Source: Flavobacteriales bacterium UBA7878 (lineage in GTDB: Bacteria; Bacteroidota; Bacteroidia; Flavobacteriales; Schleiferiaceae). From it: a stretch of DNA of 30,725 nt. Of the stretch, positions 24,172 to 30,725 are shown in pieces (position 1 is the stretch's first letter; each line of letters begins with the position of its first letter). A program made the position numbers and the translations under genes. The stretch lies in contig DLRW01000063.1 in NCBI GenBank assembly GCA_002501205.1, forward strand, positions 1,129 through 31,853, read 5' to 3'. The notes below the pieces were generated by a model. The model was not told the origin of the DNA, made no database searches, and saw only the letters and a list, made by a program, of their open reading frames with translations.

Positions 24172-24846
24172 ATGGCGGAAGTACAAGAAGTAAAGAAGGA
24201 GCGTGAAGCGCTCTTTAGCAAGAAGAACCGCAAACTGATTACGGACCCCCTAAACGACAGTAACCCGATTACCGTTCAGGTTTTGGGTATCTGCTCGGCC
24301 CTTGCGATTACCGTAAAGCTCTATCCGGCTTTGGTAATGTCGCTGTCGGTATTGTTCGTATTGAGTGCCGGTAACGTAGTGATCTCTTTAATGCGTAACC
24401 TGATTCCCAACCGAATCCGGATTATCGTGCAATTGGTTGTAGTAGCCAGCTTGGTAATCTTGGTAGACCAGGTATTGAAAGCTTATGTATACGATGTAAG
24501 TAAGGAGCTTTCGGTATTCGTAGGTCTGATTATCACCAACTGTATTATCATGGGACGTTTCGAGGCCTTCGCCTTAGGGAATACGCCTTGGAAATCTTTC
24601 CTCGATGGTTTAGGTAATGCCTTTGGTTATGCCTGGATCTTATTAACCGTAGCTTTCTTCCGTGAATTATTGGGATCCGGTCAATTATTCGGATTTCAAA
24701 TTGTACCTGAGTCCTGGTACTTAAGTGAAGGAGGTTTTTACAGTAATAACGGTTTAATGCTTTTACCTCCAATGGCCCTTATCACTGTAGGGATTATCAT
24801 TTGGGTACAGCGTTCACGTAACACTGAATTGATCGAAGAAAACTAA
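24172..24846 (+). CDS. nqrD: Na+-translocating NADH:quinone reductase subunit D
   Basis: 224 residues with six membrane helices, preceded by a ~20-residue charged N-terminal extension. The conserved half-helix motifs LGICSALAIT (C41) and IITNCIIMGRFEAFA (C124) carry two of the four cysteines that, with those of NqrE, bind an iron centre within the membrane. It belongs to the RnfE/NqrD family. nqrE starts six bases after the stop. Confidence 0.97.
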   Translation: MAEVQEVKKEREALFSKKNRKLITDPLNDSNPITVQVLGICSALAITVKLYPALVMSLSVLFVLSAGNVVISLMRNLIPNRIRIIVQLVVVASLVILVDQVLKAYVYDVSKELSVFVGLIITNCIIMGRFEAFALGNTPWKSFLDGLGNAFGYAWILLTVAFFRELLGSGQLFGFQIVPESWYLSEGGFYSNNGLMLLPPMALITVGIIIWVQRSRNTELIEEN

Positions 24847-24852
24847 GCCATC

Positions 24853-25470
24853 ATGCAAGAGTTAATAAACATATTTGTAAAATCCATCTTTGTTGAGAAC
24901 ATGATCTTTGCCTACTTCTTAGGCATGTGTTCTTACTTGGCAGTATCGAAGAAAGTAAATACTGCGGTGGGCTTAGGAGCAGCGGTAATCTTTGTATTAG
25001 GCATTACCGTACCAGTGAACTACTTACTGGAAAATTATATTTTAAAAGAAGGCGCTTTAAGCTGGTTAGGACCTGAATTCGCGGAGGTGGATTTAAGCTT
25101 CTTAAGCTTTATCATGTTTATCGCTGTAATTGCCTCTATGGTGCAATTAGTAGAGATGGTGGTAGAGAAGTTTGCACCGGCTCTTTATGGAGCCTTGGGT
25201 ATCTTCTTGCCATTGATCGCGGTAAACTGTTCGATCCTGGGTGGTGCCCTCTTTATGCAAGAGCGTAACTATAATACCATTGGTGAAGCTACTGTATTCG
25301 GTTTAGGTAGTGGAGTGGGTTGGTTCCTGGCTATTGTTGCCATTGCCGCTATTCGTGAAAAAATCCGTTACTCTCATATTCCAGCTCCATTGCGTGGTTT
25401 GGGAATTACCTTTATCGTAACCGGATTGATGGGAATCGCCTTCATGGCCTTCATGGGAATTAAATTGTAA
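24853..25470 (+). CDS. nqrE: Na+-translocating NADH:quinone reductase subunit E
   Basis: 205 residues with six membrane helices, pseudosymmetric with NqrD. The cysteines are C26 in YFLGMCSYLAVS and C126 in IAVNCSILGGALF. The signature VENMIFAYFLG and the C-terminal PLRGLGITFIVTGLMGIAF are typical. It forms the intramembrane electron wire with NqrD. nqrF follows after 18 bases. Confidence 0.97.
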   Translation: MQELINIFVKSIFVENMIFAYFLGMCSYLAVSKKVNTAVGLGAAVIFVLGITVPVNYLLENYILKEGALSWLGPEFAEVDLSFLSFIMFIAVIASMVQLVEMVVEKFAPALYGALGIFLPLIAVNCSILGGALFMQERNYNTIGEATVFGLGSGVGWFLAIVAIAAIREKIRYSHIPAPLRGLGITFIVTGLMGIAFMAFMGIKL

Positions 25471-25488
25471 CTAAGAAATTAAGAACTG

Positions 25489-26799
25489 ATGGTATTATTA
25501 TCGACCAGTACGGTTATCATTTCCAGTATCGTAGTCTTCTTTTTACTGATTATTCTGTTGGTATCTGTACTTCTGGGCGCCAAAGCCAAGCTTTCTCCCA
25601 GTGGACCAGTTACTTTGAATATCAACGGCGAAGACCGTCAGGTAGACTCCGGTAATACATTATTAACCACCTTAGGAAACGAGAAAATTTTCCTTCCTTC
25701 AGCTTGCGGTGGTGGTGGTACTTGTGCCATGTGTAAATGTCAGGTACTCGATGGCGGTGGTGAAATCCTTCCTACCGAGGTAGGTTACTTTACTCGTAAA
25801 GAAGTACAAGAGAACTGGCGTTTAGGTTGCCAGGTGAAGGTGCGTGGGGATATGAAAATCCACGTTCCAGAGGAAATCTTTGGTATTAAGAAATGGGAGT
25901 GTGAAGTAGTTTCTAACTACAACGTAGCTTCCTTTATTAAAGAATTCGTGGTTAAATTACCGGAAGGTGAGAACCTCGATTTCGAAGCCGGTGGTTATAT
26001 CCAAATTGATGTTCCTGCTTGTGAAGTAGATTATAAGGACATCGATATTACCGCTCACCCACGTTTAGGACGTAAGCCTGACGACTTCCAATCGGAGTGG
26101 GATAAATTTGGTCTTTGGGATCTGAAGATGAAGAATGATGAGCCCATCTTCCGTGCTTACTCTATGGCCAACCACCCTGCAGAAGGTAATATCGTGATGT
26201 TGAACATCCGTATTGCTACTCCACCTTGGGATCGCGCTAAAAACGGATGGATGGATGTAAATCCTGGTATCTGTTCTTCTTATGTATTTAATCAAAAGCC
26301 CGGTGATAAGGTTACCGTATCCGGACCTTACGGAGAGTTCTTTATTAAAGAAACAGAGGCTGAGATGCTTTATATCGGTGGTGGTGCAGGTATGGCGCCA
26401 ATGCGTTCACACTTATTCCACTTATTCCACACCTTAAAGACCGGCCGTAAAGTAAGCTACTGGTACGGTGGTCGTTCTAAGCGTGAGCTTTTCTACCTGG
26501 ATGATTTCCAGAAAATTGAAGCGGAATTCCCGAACTTCCAGTTCCACGTTGTTCTTTCTGAGCCTTTACCAGAAGATAACTGGACAGAGAAGAAAAGTGT
26601 TGATGATAAAGAAGGGGATGGATTTACCGGTTTTGTACACCAGGCGGTAATCGATCAGTACCTTTCTAAGCATGCTGAACCCGAGGAAATTGAGTTCTAT
26701 TTCTGTGGACCTCCTATGATGAACGCCGCCGTATTAAAGATGTGCGACGATTGGGGTGTACCACCTGAAAATGTAAGTTTCGACGACTTCGGAGGATAA
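25489..26799 (+). CDS. nqrF: Na+-translocating NADH:quinone reductase subunit F (NADH dehydrogenase)
   Basis: 436 residues: an N-terminal membrane helix (~9-29), a 2Fe-2S ferredoxin domain with C73, C79, C82 and C114 (SACGGGGTCAMC ... RLGCQV), an FAD domain with RAYSMAN (222-228) and GPYGEFF (279-285), and an NADH domain with GGGAGMAPMRSH (297-308). The C-terminus has YFCGPPMMNAAV and ends SFDDFGG. It takes hydride from NADH and passes electrons to the 2Fe-2S centre and on to the membrane subunits. It is the last gene of the operon, with a strong terminator 19 bases later. An extra Cys (C84) sits next to the cluster ligands. Confidence 0.97.
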   Translation: MVLLSTSTVIISSIVVFFLLIILLVSVLLGAKAKLSPSGPVTLNINGEDRQVDSGNTLLTTLGNEKIFLPSACGGGGTCAMCKCQVLDGGGEILPTEVGYFTRKEVQENWRLGCQVKVRGDMKIHVPEEIFGIKKWECEVVSNYNVASFIKEFVVKLPEGENLDFEAGGYIQIDVPACEVDYKDIDITAHPRLGRKPDDFQSEWDKFGLWDLKMKNDEPIFRAYSMANHPAEGNIVMLNIRIATPPWDRAKNGWMDVNPGICSSYVFNQKPGDKVTVSGPYGEFFIKETEAEMLYIGGGAGMAPMRSHLFHLFHTLKTGRKVSYWYGGRSKRELFYLDDFQKIEAEFPNFQFHVVLSEPLPEDNWTEKKSVDDKEGDGFTGFVHQAVIDQYLSKHAEPEEIEFYFCGPPMMNAAVLKMCDDWGVPPENVSFDDFGG

Positions 26800-26817
26800 T
26801 ACTCCAAATAGATAAAG

Positions 26818-26848
26818 AAAGCGGTCCCATTCGGACCGCTTTTCTTTT
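26818..26848. terminator. Bidirectional rho-independent terminator after nqrF
   Basis: AAAGCGGTCC (26818-26827) pairs with GGACCGCTTT (26833-26842) around a five-base loop and is followed by TCTTTTTT. The minus-strand exit is also T-rich (CTTTCTTTATC). It serves nqr and the convergent channel gene. Confidence 0.92.
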
Positions 26849-26858
26849 TTAGACCGGC

Positions 26859-27179
26859 TTACTTGCGGATCAAGAGATATAATCTACTGATGATAAAGCC
26901 TACTAAGCCATAGAGGGTGGTAATCATAGATACCTTTAGTCCTCCTGCGAGCATGGCGGAAGAAACCCCACCCATTTGCTCAATACCTTTAAAGGCCTCG
27001 AAAAGTCCAATAAGCTGCCCGAGGATTCCCAGGGCAAGAGCAAGCAAACCTGCTTCACGTACCAGATGTCGGGTGTCTTTACCCTGAAAGTGTAGGATCA
27101 TAGCGATGAACATTGCAATTTGGGCCAGGCTGATCAAGCTCATAAAAAGAGGACCGCCCATGTAAAAAAACTCTAGCAT
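26859..27179 (-). CDS. Short MotA/TolQ/ExbB-type proton channel subunit
   Basis: 106 residues with three membrane helices (~8-30, 43-63, 77-103). The segment AGLLALALGILGQLIGLFEAF followed by GLKVSMITTLYGLVGFIISRL matches the two pore helices of the MotA/TolQ/ExbB family, including the small-residue T-T-x-x-G pattern. The family is usually over 200 residues; here the large cytoplasmic domain is missing, leaving a minimal channel core. No ExbD/TolR-like partner lies next to it. It ends at the shared terminator and diverges from the LytTR gene. A weak -7 box (CGACTTTG, minus strand, plus positions 27232-27239) lies 52 bases from the start. Confidence 0.65.
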   Translation of the reverse strand: MLEFFYMGGPLFMSLISLAQIAMFIAMILHFQGKDTRHLVREAGLLALALGILGQLIGLFEAFKGIEQMGGVSSAMLAGGLKVSMITTLYGLVGFIISRLYLLIRK

Positions 27180-27274
27180 GATAATTTGTTTTTTGTTTGC
27201 TTCAAATCACGTTCAAAAGGCCCATTTCCTGCAAAGTCGAAACCCGAAACTAAAAGGTTAAAACCCGTGCTTCC

Positions 27275-27305
27275 TTGTATACAGAGGGATTTCGCTGCAT
27301 ATTTA
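27275..27305 (+). promoter_or_regulatory. Possible promoter of the LytTR gene (TTG-N20-CATATTTA)
   Basis: TTG at 27275-27277 and CATATTTA at 27298-27305 (two mismatches to TAnnTTTG) with a 20-base spacer. CAGC then GTG follows, the same four-base arrangement as at 2906 and 18399. Confidence 0.35.
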
Positions 27306-27309
27306 CAGC

Positions 27310-28035
27310 GTGAAAGTACTGAAACAAATTTCATTCTGGTTGATCGCTTTGCTGGTCATGACCCTCATTTACCAGAGCCTTTTAGGGAGCTTTTCGGCTG
27401 CTTTAATGCTGGCTACTTTTCTATTACCTGGGGCGGCTTTGATGAACTATGGCTTGCTACTATGGCGAAGGTCTCAAAGTAATTGGCGTTGGCTGCATTT
27501 ATTCTACCTCCTGCTTTTTTCTCTTTACATAGAATGGTTGGGCATGGTAGGGGCCTATTGGTTCATATTCGAATTGCAATTTGATCGCCTGCCCAAGGTT
27601 CTGGTGAATCCCGTATTTCTTTGGCTCTATATGCTCTTCTTTACTTTGGTTCAGGATCGATTGTTTCGTCCCGTCAAGGTTTTGCAAGAAGACGAAAAAG
27701 GTCCTTTATGGTTCGAATTAATCTCGGATCGGAAGCAAATCAAGATCGATCTACGCAAATTGCTGTATATCGAAAGCAAGAATGAGCAGTGTACCTTTTA
27801 TATGGAGCAGGAGCAATTGCAAACCCGTGAGCGAATCTCACAATTAGAGGAGCGTTTGCCGCAGGGTTTTTTACGAGTGCATCGGTCCTTTATTATTAAT
27901 CCGGAGCAGGCTCAAAGCGTCCATCCCACCGAAGTGAGTATAGGAGGAACTGAAATTCCGGTTTCTCGATCTTATAAAGCTCGGGTACAAGATTTTCTAA
28001 AGCAGATTGAGGCTGGGTCGCTTAGTGCTGAATAA
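27310..28035 (+). CDS. Membrane-bound LytTR-type transcriptional regulator
   Basis: 241 residues from GTG 27310; no ATG lies closer than codon 17. Four hydrophobic helices (~6-25, 28-50, 62-88, 99-117) occupy the N-terminal half. A LytTR DNA-binding domain (~136-233) follows, with LLYIESKNEQCTFYM, the loop FLRVHRSFIINPEQ and EIPVSRSYKARVQDFL. There is no receiver or kinase domain, so the membrane part itself is the likely sensor. Similar TM-LytTR proteins control their own operons in other bacteria. It is divergent from the small channel gene, which would be an obvious target. The 3' end overlaps the SulP gene by 14 bases, tail to tail. Confidence 0.85.
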   Translation: MKVLKQISFWLIALLVMTLIYQSLLGSFSAALMLATFLLPGAALMNYGLLLWRRSQSNWRWLHLFYLLLFSLYIEWLGMVGAYWFIFELQFDRLPKVLVNPVFLWLYMLFFTLVQDRLFRPVKVLQEDEKGPLWFELISDRKQIKIDLRKLLYIESKNEQCTFYMEQEQLQTRERISQLEERLPQGFLRVHRSFIINPEQAQSVHPTEVSIGGTEIPVSRSYKARVQDFLKQIEAGSLSAE

Positions 28036-29542
28036 AAGGCCGATAATCAATTTTAATATCCCGTTCGGGGGCAGATTGCACAAAATCATCAATCACCTCC
28101 TGAATATCCATATCGATAAATTCAGCACGACGGGCATCCAGGGTTACTTCGGCTCCGCTGTGTACCTTTTCCAAATGATCGAGGATTAGCGCTTTATTGA
28201 GGAAGGAAACGTCTTTGTTGAGGCGAATAAGGATTTTATTTTCTCCCAAATTTTCAAAGTGCACAGCACTGATGAAATTCGATTTTAGGATGTAGAAAAC
28301 CATCACTACCATACCAATGCCGATTCCAATAAGTAAGTCCGTAAGGAGAATGGCTACAATGGTTACGATAAAAGGAATAAATTGATTGAGTCCCTTTTTA
28401 TACATGGACTTAACCAAGGAAGGTTTTACCAATTTGTAGCCCACCATTAATAGAACGGCAGCCAGGGCAGAGAGGGGAATGAGATTCATGATATCGGCCA
28501 GGAAGATGATGCTAAGCACAATCCATATACCGTGGAAAATAGCGGAGAGCTTGGTTTGAGCTCCAGAGCTAACATTGGCTGAGGAGCGCACAATTACAGC
28601 GGTAACGGGTAATCCGCCCAGGATACCACTTAGCATATTACCTACACCTTGAGCCTGTAATTCGCGGTTAGCGGGGGTAATCCTTTTCTTAGGATCTAGC
28701 TTATCTGCCGCTTCGATGCTCAGGAGGGTCTCAATACTAGCAACCAGGGCAATAGTAATGGCAATAACATAAATATCAGGATTGCTGAAATGCGACCAAT
28801 CCGGAAAGCTAAATTGAGCCCAGAGTCCGCTTAAATCCTCACTGGTGGGGATGCTTACCAAATGTAGGTCTTGCAGGGCCCATTCGGGTTTGTAGGCAGC
28901 AAAAAGGCTATTGAGACCTACGCCACTCAGTACAGCCAAAAGGGCAGGGGGAATGATCTTAAATATGGAGAAGCGTTTAAAGAATTGGCTATCGAACAGA
29001 ATAAGCAGGGCCAGTGCGACCAGGGTAATGATAACCGCACCCATGGCTGGGTTTTGGATGGCCATTACAATTTCGGTAAAGGTATTTTGATCGTCGAATT
29101 GGATAAAGGAACTATCCCCTTCATAGTCTTTATCATCGCCCAAGGCGTGTGGAATTTGCTTGAGGATTAGGATCAGTCCAATAGCCGAAAGCATGCCTTT
29201 AATTACGGCGGTCGGGAAGTAGTAACCAATGACCCCAGCTTTGAAGCTGCCCAATAAAAACTGAATGATTCCTGCAATTACCACCGCAAGCAGGAAGGCA
29301 TTAAAGGTGGGAAGGGAGGTAATGGCATCTAAGACAATAGCGGTTAAACCGGCTGCCGGACCACTAACACTCAATTGTGAACCGGAAATACTCCCAACCA
29401 CAATACCGCCCACTAAACCGGCAATTAAACCAGAGAGGGGCGATGCCCCGGAGGCTACGGCAATACCCAAGCAAAGGGGTACTGCTACTAAGAAAACTAC
29501 CAGGGAGGCAGAGAGATCTTCTTTGAGAAACTTAAAGGTCAT
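28022..29542 (-). CDS. SulP/SLC26 family anion transporter with STAS domain
   Basis: 506 residues. The transmembrane core shows DLSASLVVFLVAVPLCLGIA (9-28), SGASPLSGLIAGLVGGIVVG, SQLSVSGPAAGLTAIV (55-70) and AVIVRSSANVSSGAQTKLSA, all SulP signatures. The C-terminus (~430-503) is a STAS domain whose usual phosphorylation site (DST/DSS) reads DMDI, so regulation by phosphorylation is unlikely. Family members carry sulfate, bicarbonate or other anions, often with Na+. In marine Bacteroidota many of them are linked to bicarbonate uptake; the substrate cannot be fixed here and no carbonic anhydrase is adjacent. It overlaps the LytTR gene at its 3' end. Confidence 0.92.
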   Translation of the reverse strand: MTFKFLKEDLSASLVVFLVAVPLCLGIAVASGASPLSGLIAGLVGGIVVGSISGSQLSVSGPAAGLTAIVLDAITSLPTFNAFLLAVVIAGIIQFLLGSFKAGVIGYYFPTAVIKGMLSAIGLILILKQIPHALGDDKDYEGDSSFIQFDDQNTFTEIVMAIQNPAMGAVIITLVALALLILFDSQFFKRFSIFKIIPPALLAVLSGVGLNSLFAAYKPEWALQDLHLVSIPTSEDLSGLWAQFSFPDWSHFSNPDIYVIAITIALVASIETLLSIEAADKLDPKKRITPANRELQAQGVGNMLSGILGGLPVTAVIVRSSANVSSGAQTKLSAIFHGIWIVLSIIFLADIMNLIPLSALAAVLLMVGYKLVKPSLVKSMYKKGLNQFIPFIVTIVAILLTDLLIGIGIGMVVMVFYILKSNFISAVHFENLGENKILIRLNKDVSFLNKALILDHLEKVHSGAEVTLDARRAEFIDMDIQEVIDDFVQSAPERDIKIDYRPFIQH

Positions 29543-29585
29543 GGTTGGAAATTGAAGCCTCTAAGCTATGAAATTGCAAAATGCC

Positions 29586-29617
29586 TTGGCGGGGCTAGGG
29601 AATTAGTTTTACTTTTG
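29586..29617 (+). promoter_or_regulatory. tRNA-Arg promoter (TTG-N21-TACTTTTG)
   Basis: TTG at 29586-29588 and TACTTTTG at 29610-29617 match the consensus. The inferred start near 29623 leaves an ~85-base leader before the mature tRNA. Confidence 0.55.
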
Positions 29618-29645
29618 CAGCCCTAATTTAATTAGGAAGACCAAA

Positions 29646-29695
29646 GGTCGCGTAGCTTCTCGGTAATATCGAGACAGGCAGCTTCGCCTCGCGAC
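29646..29695 (+). other. tRNA-shaped structured leader element upstream of tRNA-Arg
   Basis: Three helices can be drawn. GTCGCG (29647-29652) pairs with CGCGAC (29690-29695). TCTCG (29658-29662) pairs with CGAGA (29670-29674) around a seven-base loop. AGGC (29676-29679) pairs with GCCT (29686-29689) directly against the first helix. This is the order of acceptor, anticodon and T arms, without a D arm. The 14 bases AAGGTCGCGTAGCT (29644-29657) recur exactly at 29707-29720, the 5' end of tRNA-Arg. It may be a decayed tRNA copy or a processing element; no function is shown. Confidence 0.45.
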
Positions 29696-29708
29696 AATAT
29701 AGAAATAA

Positions 29709-29782
29709 GGTCGCGTAGCTCAGCTGGATAGAGCATCTGCCTTCTAAGCAGACGGTCATAGGTTCGAATCCTATCGCGATCA
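29709..29782 (+). tRNA. tRNA-Arg (anticodon TCT)
   Basis: A 74-base cloverleaf. The acceptor stem GGTCGCG pairs with CGCGATC (one G-T wobble), followed by discriminator A; CCA is not encoded. The D arm GCTC/GAGC has the loop AGCTGGATA. The anticodon arm TCTGC/GCAGA has loop CTTCTAA with anticodon TCT, reading AGA/AGG. The T arm TAGG/CCTA encloses TTCGAAT. Its own promoter lies upstream and a terminator follows eight bases later, so it is a single-tRNA unit. The DNA after it is AT-richer, which makes its 3' end a candidate integration site. Confidence 0.97.
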
Positions 29783-29789
29783 CTAATTT

Positions 29790-29831
29790 AGATTGTTCTA
29801 AGTTTTATAATACTTTGGACAATCTTTTTTT
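29790..29831 (+). terminator. Terminator after tRNA-Arg
   Basis: AGATTGT (29790-29796) pairs with ACAATCT (29819-29825) across a 22-base AT-rich loop, followed by a run of seven T (29825-29831). Confidence 0.7.
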
Positions 29832-29855
29832 ATATTAGAACTATATTTTTTCTAA

Positions 29856-30314
29856 ATGATAAACTCACCTAGTAAAATAAATAGATGGATGCTTTTTAAG
29901 TTGCCAGCAGCTTGGCTAAGTGGTGTTAGACTTTCATTAATCAATGATTCTAGATGTGAAGTAAAAGTTAAATTTAAATGGATTAACCAGAATCCTTACC
30001 GATCAATGTTTTGGGCTGTTCAAGGAATGGCTGCAGAATTAACAACAGGGATGTTACTTACAAAATGTATTCAAGATTCTAATGCTAACATCTCAATGCT
30101 TCTTGTCGGAAATAAATCAAACTTTCATAAAAAGGCAGTTGGAAAAATAACTTTTACTTGTGAAGAAGGTGAAAACGCAAAAAAACTAATTAACTTGACA
30201 ATTCAAAATATTACTTCAAAAGCTTGGTTTAAAGCTAAGGGGTATGATGAAACAGGAGATCTTGTTTCAGAGTTTGATTTTGAGTGGTCATGTAAAAAAA
30301 GAAATAATGGATAA
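29856..30314 (+). CDS. DUF4442 / hotdog-fold thioesterase-like protein
   Basis: 152 residues. Features of the DUF4442 branch of the hotdog fold are FKLPAAWLSGVRLSLINDSRC near the N-terminus (split into its parts: LPAAWLSGVR and a following beta strand CEVKVKFKW), then NPYRSMFWAVQGMAAELTTG, the central hotdog helix with MAAELTTG. A long C-terminal strand pattern (KITFTCEEG, NLTIQNITS, SEFDFEWS) completes the fold. A role as an acyl thioesterase or acyl-binding protein is inferred. It overlaps the following gene by eight bases, so the two form an operon. Base composition is lower in G+C than the rest of the window (19 of 60 in the row 30121-30180 against 29 of 60 in 22261-22320), with many AAT, AAA and TTT codons. 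Confidence 0.6.
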   Translation: MINSPSKINRWMLFKLPAAWLSGVRLSLINDSRCEVKVKFKWINQNPYRSMFWAVQGMAAELTTGMLLTKCIQDSNANISMLLVGNKSNFHKKAVGKITFTCEEGENAKKLINLTIQNITSKAWFKAKGYDETGDLVSEFDFEWSCKKRNNG

Positions 30315-30725
30315 TAATTTTTATAAAGATTTAAGCATACCTGTAATTGCAGCTCCCCTTTTTTTAATTTCTGGGCCAAGACTTGTAATTGAGTGTTGTA
30401 AAAATGGAATAGTTGGTACATTTCCAGCACTTAATCAAAGAACATCTGAAGGTTTTGAGGAATGGGTTATTCAAATAAAAGATGAATTGGCTGATTATGA
30501 AAAAAAGACTGGTATTAAACCTGCACCATTCGGTGTAAATCTAATTGTTCATCCCTCTAATATTAGAGTTAAAGCAGATTTAGATATTTGTGTTAAACAC
30601 AAAGTACCTTTAATTATAACCTCTCTAGGTGCAGTACCTGATATTGTTAATGCAATTCATAGTTATGGTGGTCTAGTATATCATGATATTATAAAAAAGA
30701 GACATGCTGAAAAAGCTGCTGAGGC
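30307..30725 (+). CDS. Nitronate monooxygenase-like flavoprotein, C-terminus cut off by window edge
   Basis: From ATG 30307 an open frame of 139 codons runs off the right edge. The start DLSIPVIAAPLFLISGPRLV is the FMN-dependent (2-nitropropane dioxygenase/NMO) TIM-barrel opening. GIVGTFPALNQRT gives the second strand and loop, PFGVNLIVHPSN the third, and VPLIITSLGAVPDIVNAIHS the fourth. NMO enzymes oxidise alkyl nitronates to carbonyl compounds and nitrite. The catalytic His region lies beyond the window, so it could equally be an enoyl reductase-like relative. The start overlaps the DUF4442 gene by eight bases, suggesting joint function. AT-rich like its neighbour. Confidence 0.8.
   Translation, partial: MDNNFYKDLSIPVIAAPLFLISGPRLVIECCKNGIVGTFPALNQRTSEGFEEWVIQIKDELADYEKKTGIKPAPFGVNLIVHPSNIRVKADLDICVKHKVPLIITSLGAVPDIVNAIHSYGGLVYHDIIKKRHAEKAAE

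Noticed and set aside
27186..27482. Plus-strand open frame starting before the LytTR gene.
   Set aside because: It overlaps the LytTR N-terminus in another frame and has low-complexity, non-protein-like content; the GTG 27310 frame has clear membrane helices and a LytTR domain.
30203..30430. Minus-strand open frame across the DUF4442/NMO junction.
   Set aside because: Antisense to two recognisable genes in AT-rich DNA.
1..30725. CRISPR arrays, insertion sequences, transposases, integrases, toxin-antitoxin or known phage-defence genes.
   Set aside because: No repeat-spacer pattern, terminal inverted repeats or matching protein motifs were seen on either strand.

Overview
The window looks like chromosomal DNA of a member of the Bacteroidota, most likely a marine flavobacterium-type organism. 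The grounds are a complete Na+-pumping NADH:quinone reductase operon (nqrABCDEF), a type IX secretion plug-family protein, a DUF3667 protein, a zinc-ligand-free RecQ, small Bacteroidota-type genes around mutL, and repeated promoter boxes of the TAnnTTTG type with no obvious Shine-Dalgarno sites. Species cannot be named from the sequence alone. Coding density is very high. No gap between genes exceeds about 170 bases, so no gene-free stretch over 300 bases exists.

Layout. (1) 1-958: 5' part of a WG-repeat-like exported protein gene, leaving the window on the left. (2) 1072-2836: a divergent pair, a TonB-C-domain protein (-) and a membrane-anchored winged-helix regulator (+). The 127-base gap between them carries four helically phased GTAAA repeats between two promoters. 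(3) 2906-5134: TauE/SafE permease, SAM methyltransferase and ZIP metal transporter, tightly linked. (4) 5275-5907: a 2-Cys peroxiredoxin with its own promoter and terminator. (5) 5962-13490 (-): outer-membrane barrel protein; then a compact operon reading rfbC-like epimerase, lytic transglycosylase, small tail-anchored protein, mutL, two rhomboid proteases and an EEP phosphohydrolase. (6) 13526-15724 (-): recQ. (7) 15855-17463 (+): tatC and lptB, meeting tail-to-tail with a Sua5/TsaC gene (-) that lies downstream of a T9SS plug protein and a DUF3667 protein (17440-20713). (8) 20869-26799 (+): nqrABCDEF ending in a strong terminator. (9) 26859-29542: a short ExbB/MotA-like channel subunit (-), a membrane-bound LytTR regulator (+) and a SulP anion transporter (-). 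(10) 29610-29831: tRNA-Arg(TCT) with its promoter, an unusual structured leader and a terminator. (11) 29856-end: visibly AT-richer DNA with a DUF4442 thioesterase-like gene and a truncated nitronate-monooxygenase-like gene, possibly the left end of a tRNA-linked acquired segment.

Functionally, most genes serve the cell envelope and its energisation: sodium pump, Tat export, LPS transport, murein turnover, type IX secretion and ion transport. DNA repair (mutL, recQ) and tRNA modification (Sua5) make up the rest. The least explained items are the inverted-topology membrane regulator with its phased operator and TonB-C partner, the tRNA-shaped leader in front of tRNA-Arg, and several start codons placed exactly four bases after a promoter -7 box.
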